Assembly (NCBI RefSeq): GCF_009764265.1
Contig: NZ_RWIR01000045.1
Coordinates: 62,001-126,000 of the forward strand
Origin: Pseudomonas sp. PB101
Lineage (GTDB): Bacteria > Pseudomonadota > Gammaproteobacteria > Pseudomonadales > Pseudomonadaceae
Length of the DNA stretch: 64,000 bases
Direction: 5' to 3'
This document shows positions 63,559 to 64,000 of the stretch, piece after piece. The notes under the pieces were generated by a model. That model was not told the DNA's origin. It did no database searches and saw only the letters and a list, made by a program, of their open reading frames with translations. Positions within the stretch are counted from its first letter, which is position 1. Each line of letters begins with the position of its first letter. The position numbers and the translations under genes were made by a program.

Positions 63559-64000
63559 AGCGTTGGTTGATGTTGTTGCCACTGGCGATTTTCCTGGTGG
63601 TCGCTGTATTCCTTTACCGTGGGCTGTACCTGGATCCGGCCGAGTTGCCTTCGGCCATGATCAACAAGCCGTTCCCGGAGTTTTCCCTGCCGTCGGTGCA
63701 GGGCGACAAGACCCTGACCCGCGCGGACATCCTCGGCAAACCGGCGCTGGTCAATGTCTGGGGCACCTGGTGCATTTCCTGCCGGGTCGAACACCCGGTG
63801 TTGAACAAGCTGGCCCAGCAGGGTGTGGTGATCTATGGCATCAACTACAAGGACGTCAACGCCGATGCCTTGAAGTGGCTGACGGACTTCCACAACCCGT
63901 ATGCGCTGGACATTCGTGACGACGAAGGCTCGCTGGGTCTGAACCTCGGCGTGTACGGCGCACCGGAAACCTTCTTCGTCGATGCCAAGGGCATCATCCG
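63555..64000 (+). CDS. ccmG: CcmG/DsbE thiol-disulfide reductase, 3' end outside window
   Basis: The first 148 codons encode an N-terminal membrane anchor (LMLLPLAIFLVVAVFLY) and a thioredoxin fold with active site WCISC in VNVWGTWCISCRVEHP. The glutamate and GAPETFFVD cis-proline region typical of CcmG are present. It keeps apocytochrome cysteines reduced for heme attachment. The gene runs past the window end in frame. Confidence 0.94.
   Translation, partial: MKRWLMLLPLAIFLVVAVFLYRGLYLDPAELPSAMINKPFPEFSLPSVQGDKTLTRADILGKPALVNVWGTWCISCRVEHPVLNKLAQQGVVIYGINYKDVNADALKWLTDFHNPYALDIRDDEGSLGLNLGVYGAPETFFVDAKGII

Noticed and set aside
63750..63800. Unusual active site WCISC in CcmG
   Set aside because: A WCxxC site with variable middle residues is normal for this family in pseudomonads.

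Overview
The window is high-GC DNA whose gene order, co-directional flagellar/chemotaxis operons and 'GGAGCGAGC..GCTCGCGAT' REP palindromes point to a Pseudomonas of the fluorescens group (inferred; no marker gene for species is present). Almost everything reads on the + strand. It is essentially one large motility locus, running from flagellin-glycan genes through flagellin, export, motor and chemotaxis genes, and ending in the cytochrome c maturation operon.

Layout. (1) 1-7225: a sugar cassette (RmlC-type epimerase, C-methyltransferase, DegT aminotransferase, NeuD-type acyltransferase, CmcI-type methyltransferase) followed by a 973-residue multi-domain glycosyltransferase that resembles flagellin glycosyltransferases. 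(2) 7257-12422: a pseudaminic acid operon (pseC, methylase, pseF, a pseG-pseH fusion, pseI) headed by what looks like a 35-codon remnant of pseB. (3) 12649-15221: a FabH-like condensing enzyme, a Maf/MptE-like flagellin glycosyltransferase candidate and a small partner ORF. (4) 15359-19095: fliC, flaG, fliD, fliS and a fliT-like gene, with two well-formed sigma-28 promoters. (5) 19268-23453: the regulators fleQ, fleS, fleR. (6) 23691-29438: fliEFGHIJ. (7) 29575-31967: an HsbA/HsbR/HptB-type phosphorelay embedded between fliJ and fliK. (8) 32068-39042: fliK, fliLMNOPQR, flhB. (9) 39272-44425: flhA, flhF, fleN, fliA. (10) 44581-53773: cheY, cheZ, cheA, cheB, motC, motD, a ParA-type ATPase, a CheW-like coupling protein, cheW and a DUF2802 membrane protein. 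(11) 54203-56656: an AT-rich gene for a secreted PIG-L deacetylase with ricin and FG-GAP/VCBS repeats, probably acquired. (12) 56712-58600, minus strand: an FlhB-C-terminal-like protein and a second FliK-like protein. (13) 58812-64000: ccmABCDEF and the start of ccmG.

Regulation visible in sequence follows the Pseudomonas flagellar hierarchy. Five -24/-12 (RpoN) sites with exact spacing lie upstream of fleS, fliE, fliK, fliL and flhA; FleQ and FleR, both encoded here, are the expected activators. Sigma-28 sites lie upstream of fliC and fliS, and FliA is encoded here. Six REP elements (four paired, two solo) sit in intergenic gaps, two of them sharing the same internal spacer.

The most notable points are the apparently deleted pseB in front of an intact pseudaminic acid operon, the fused PseG-PseH, the coexistence of two unrelated flagellin glycosyltransferase candidates, a fourfold repeated motif in the CheA linker, and the foreign-looking secreted deacetylase next to a minus-strand FlhB-like/FliK-like pair.
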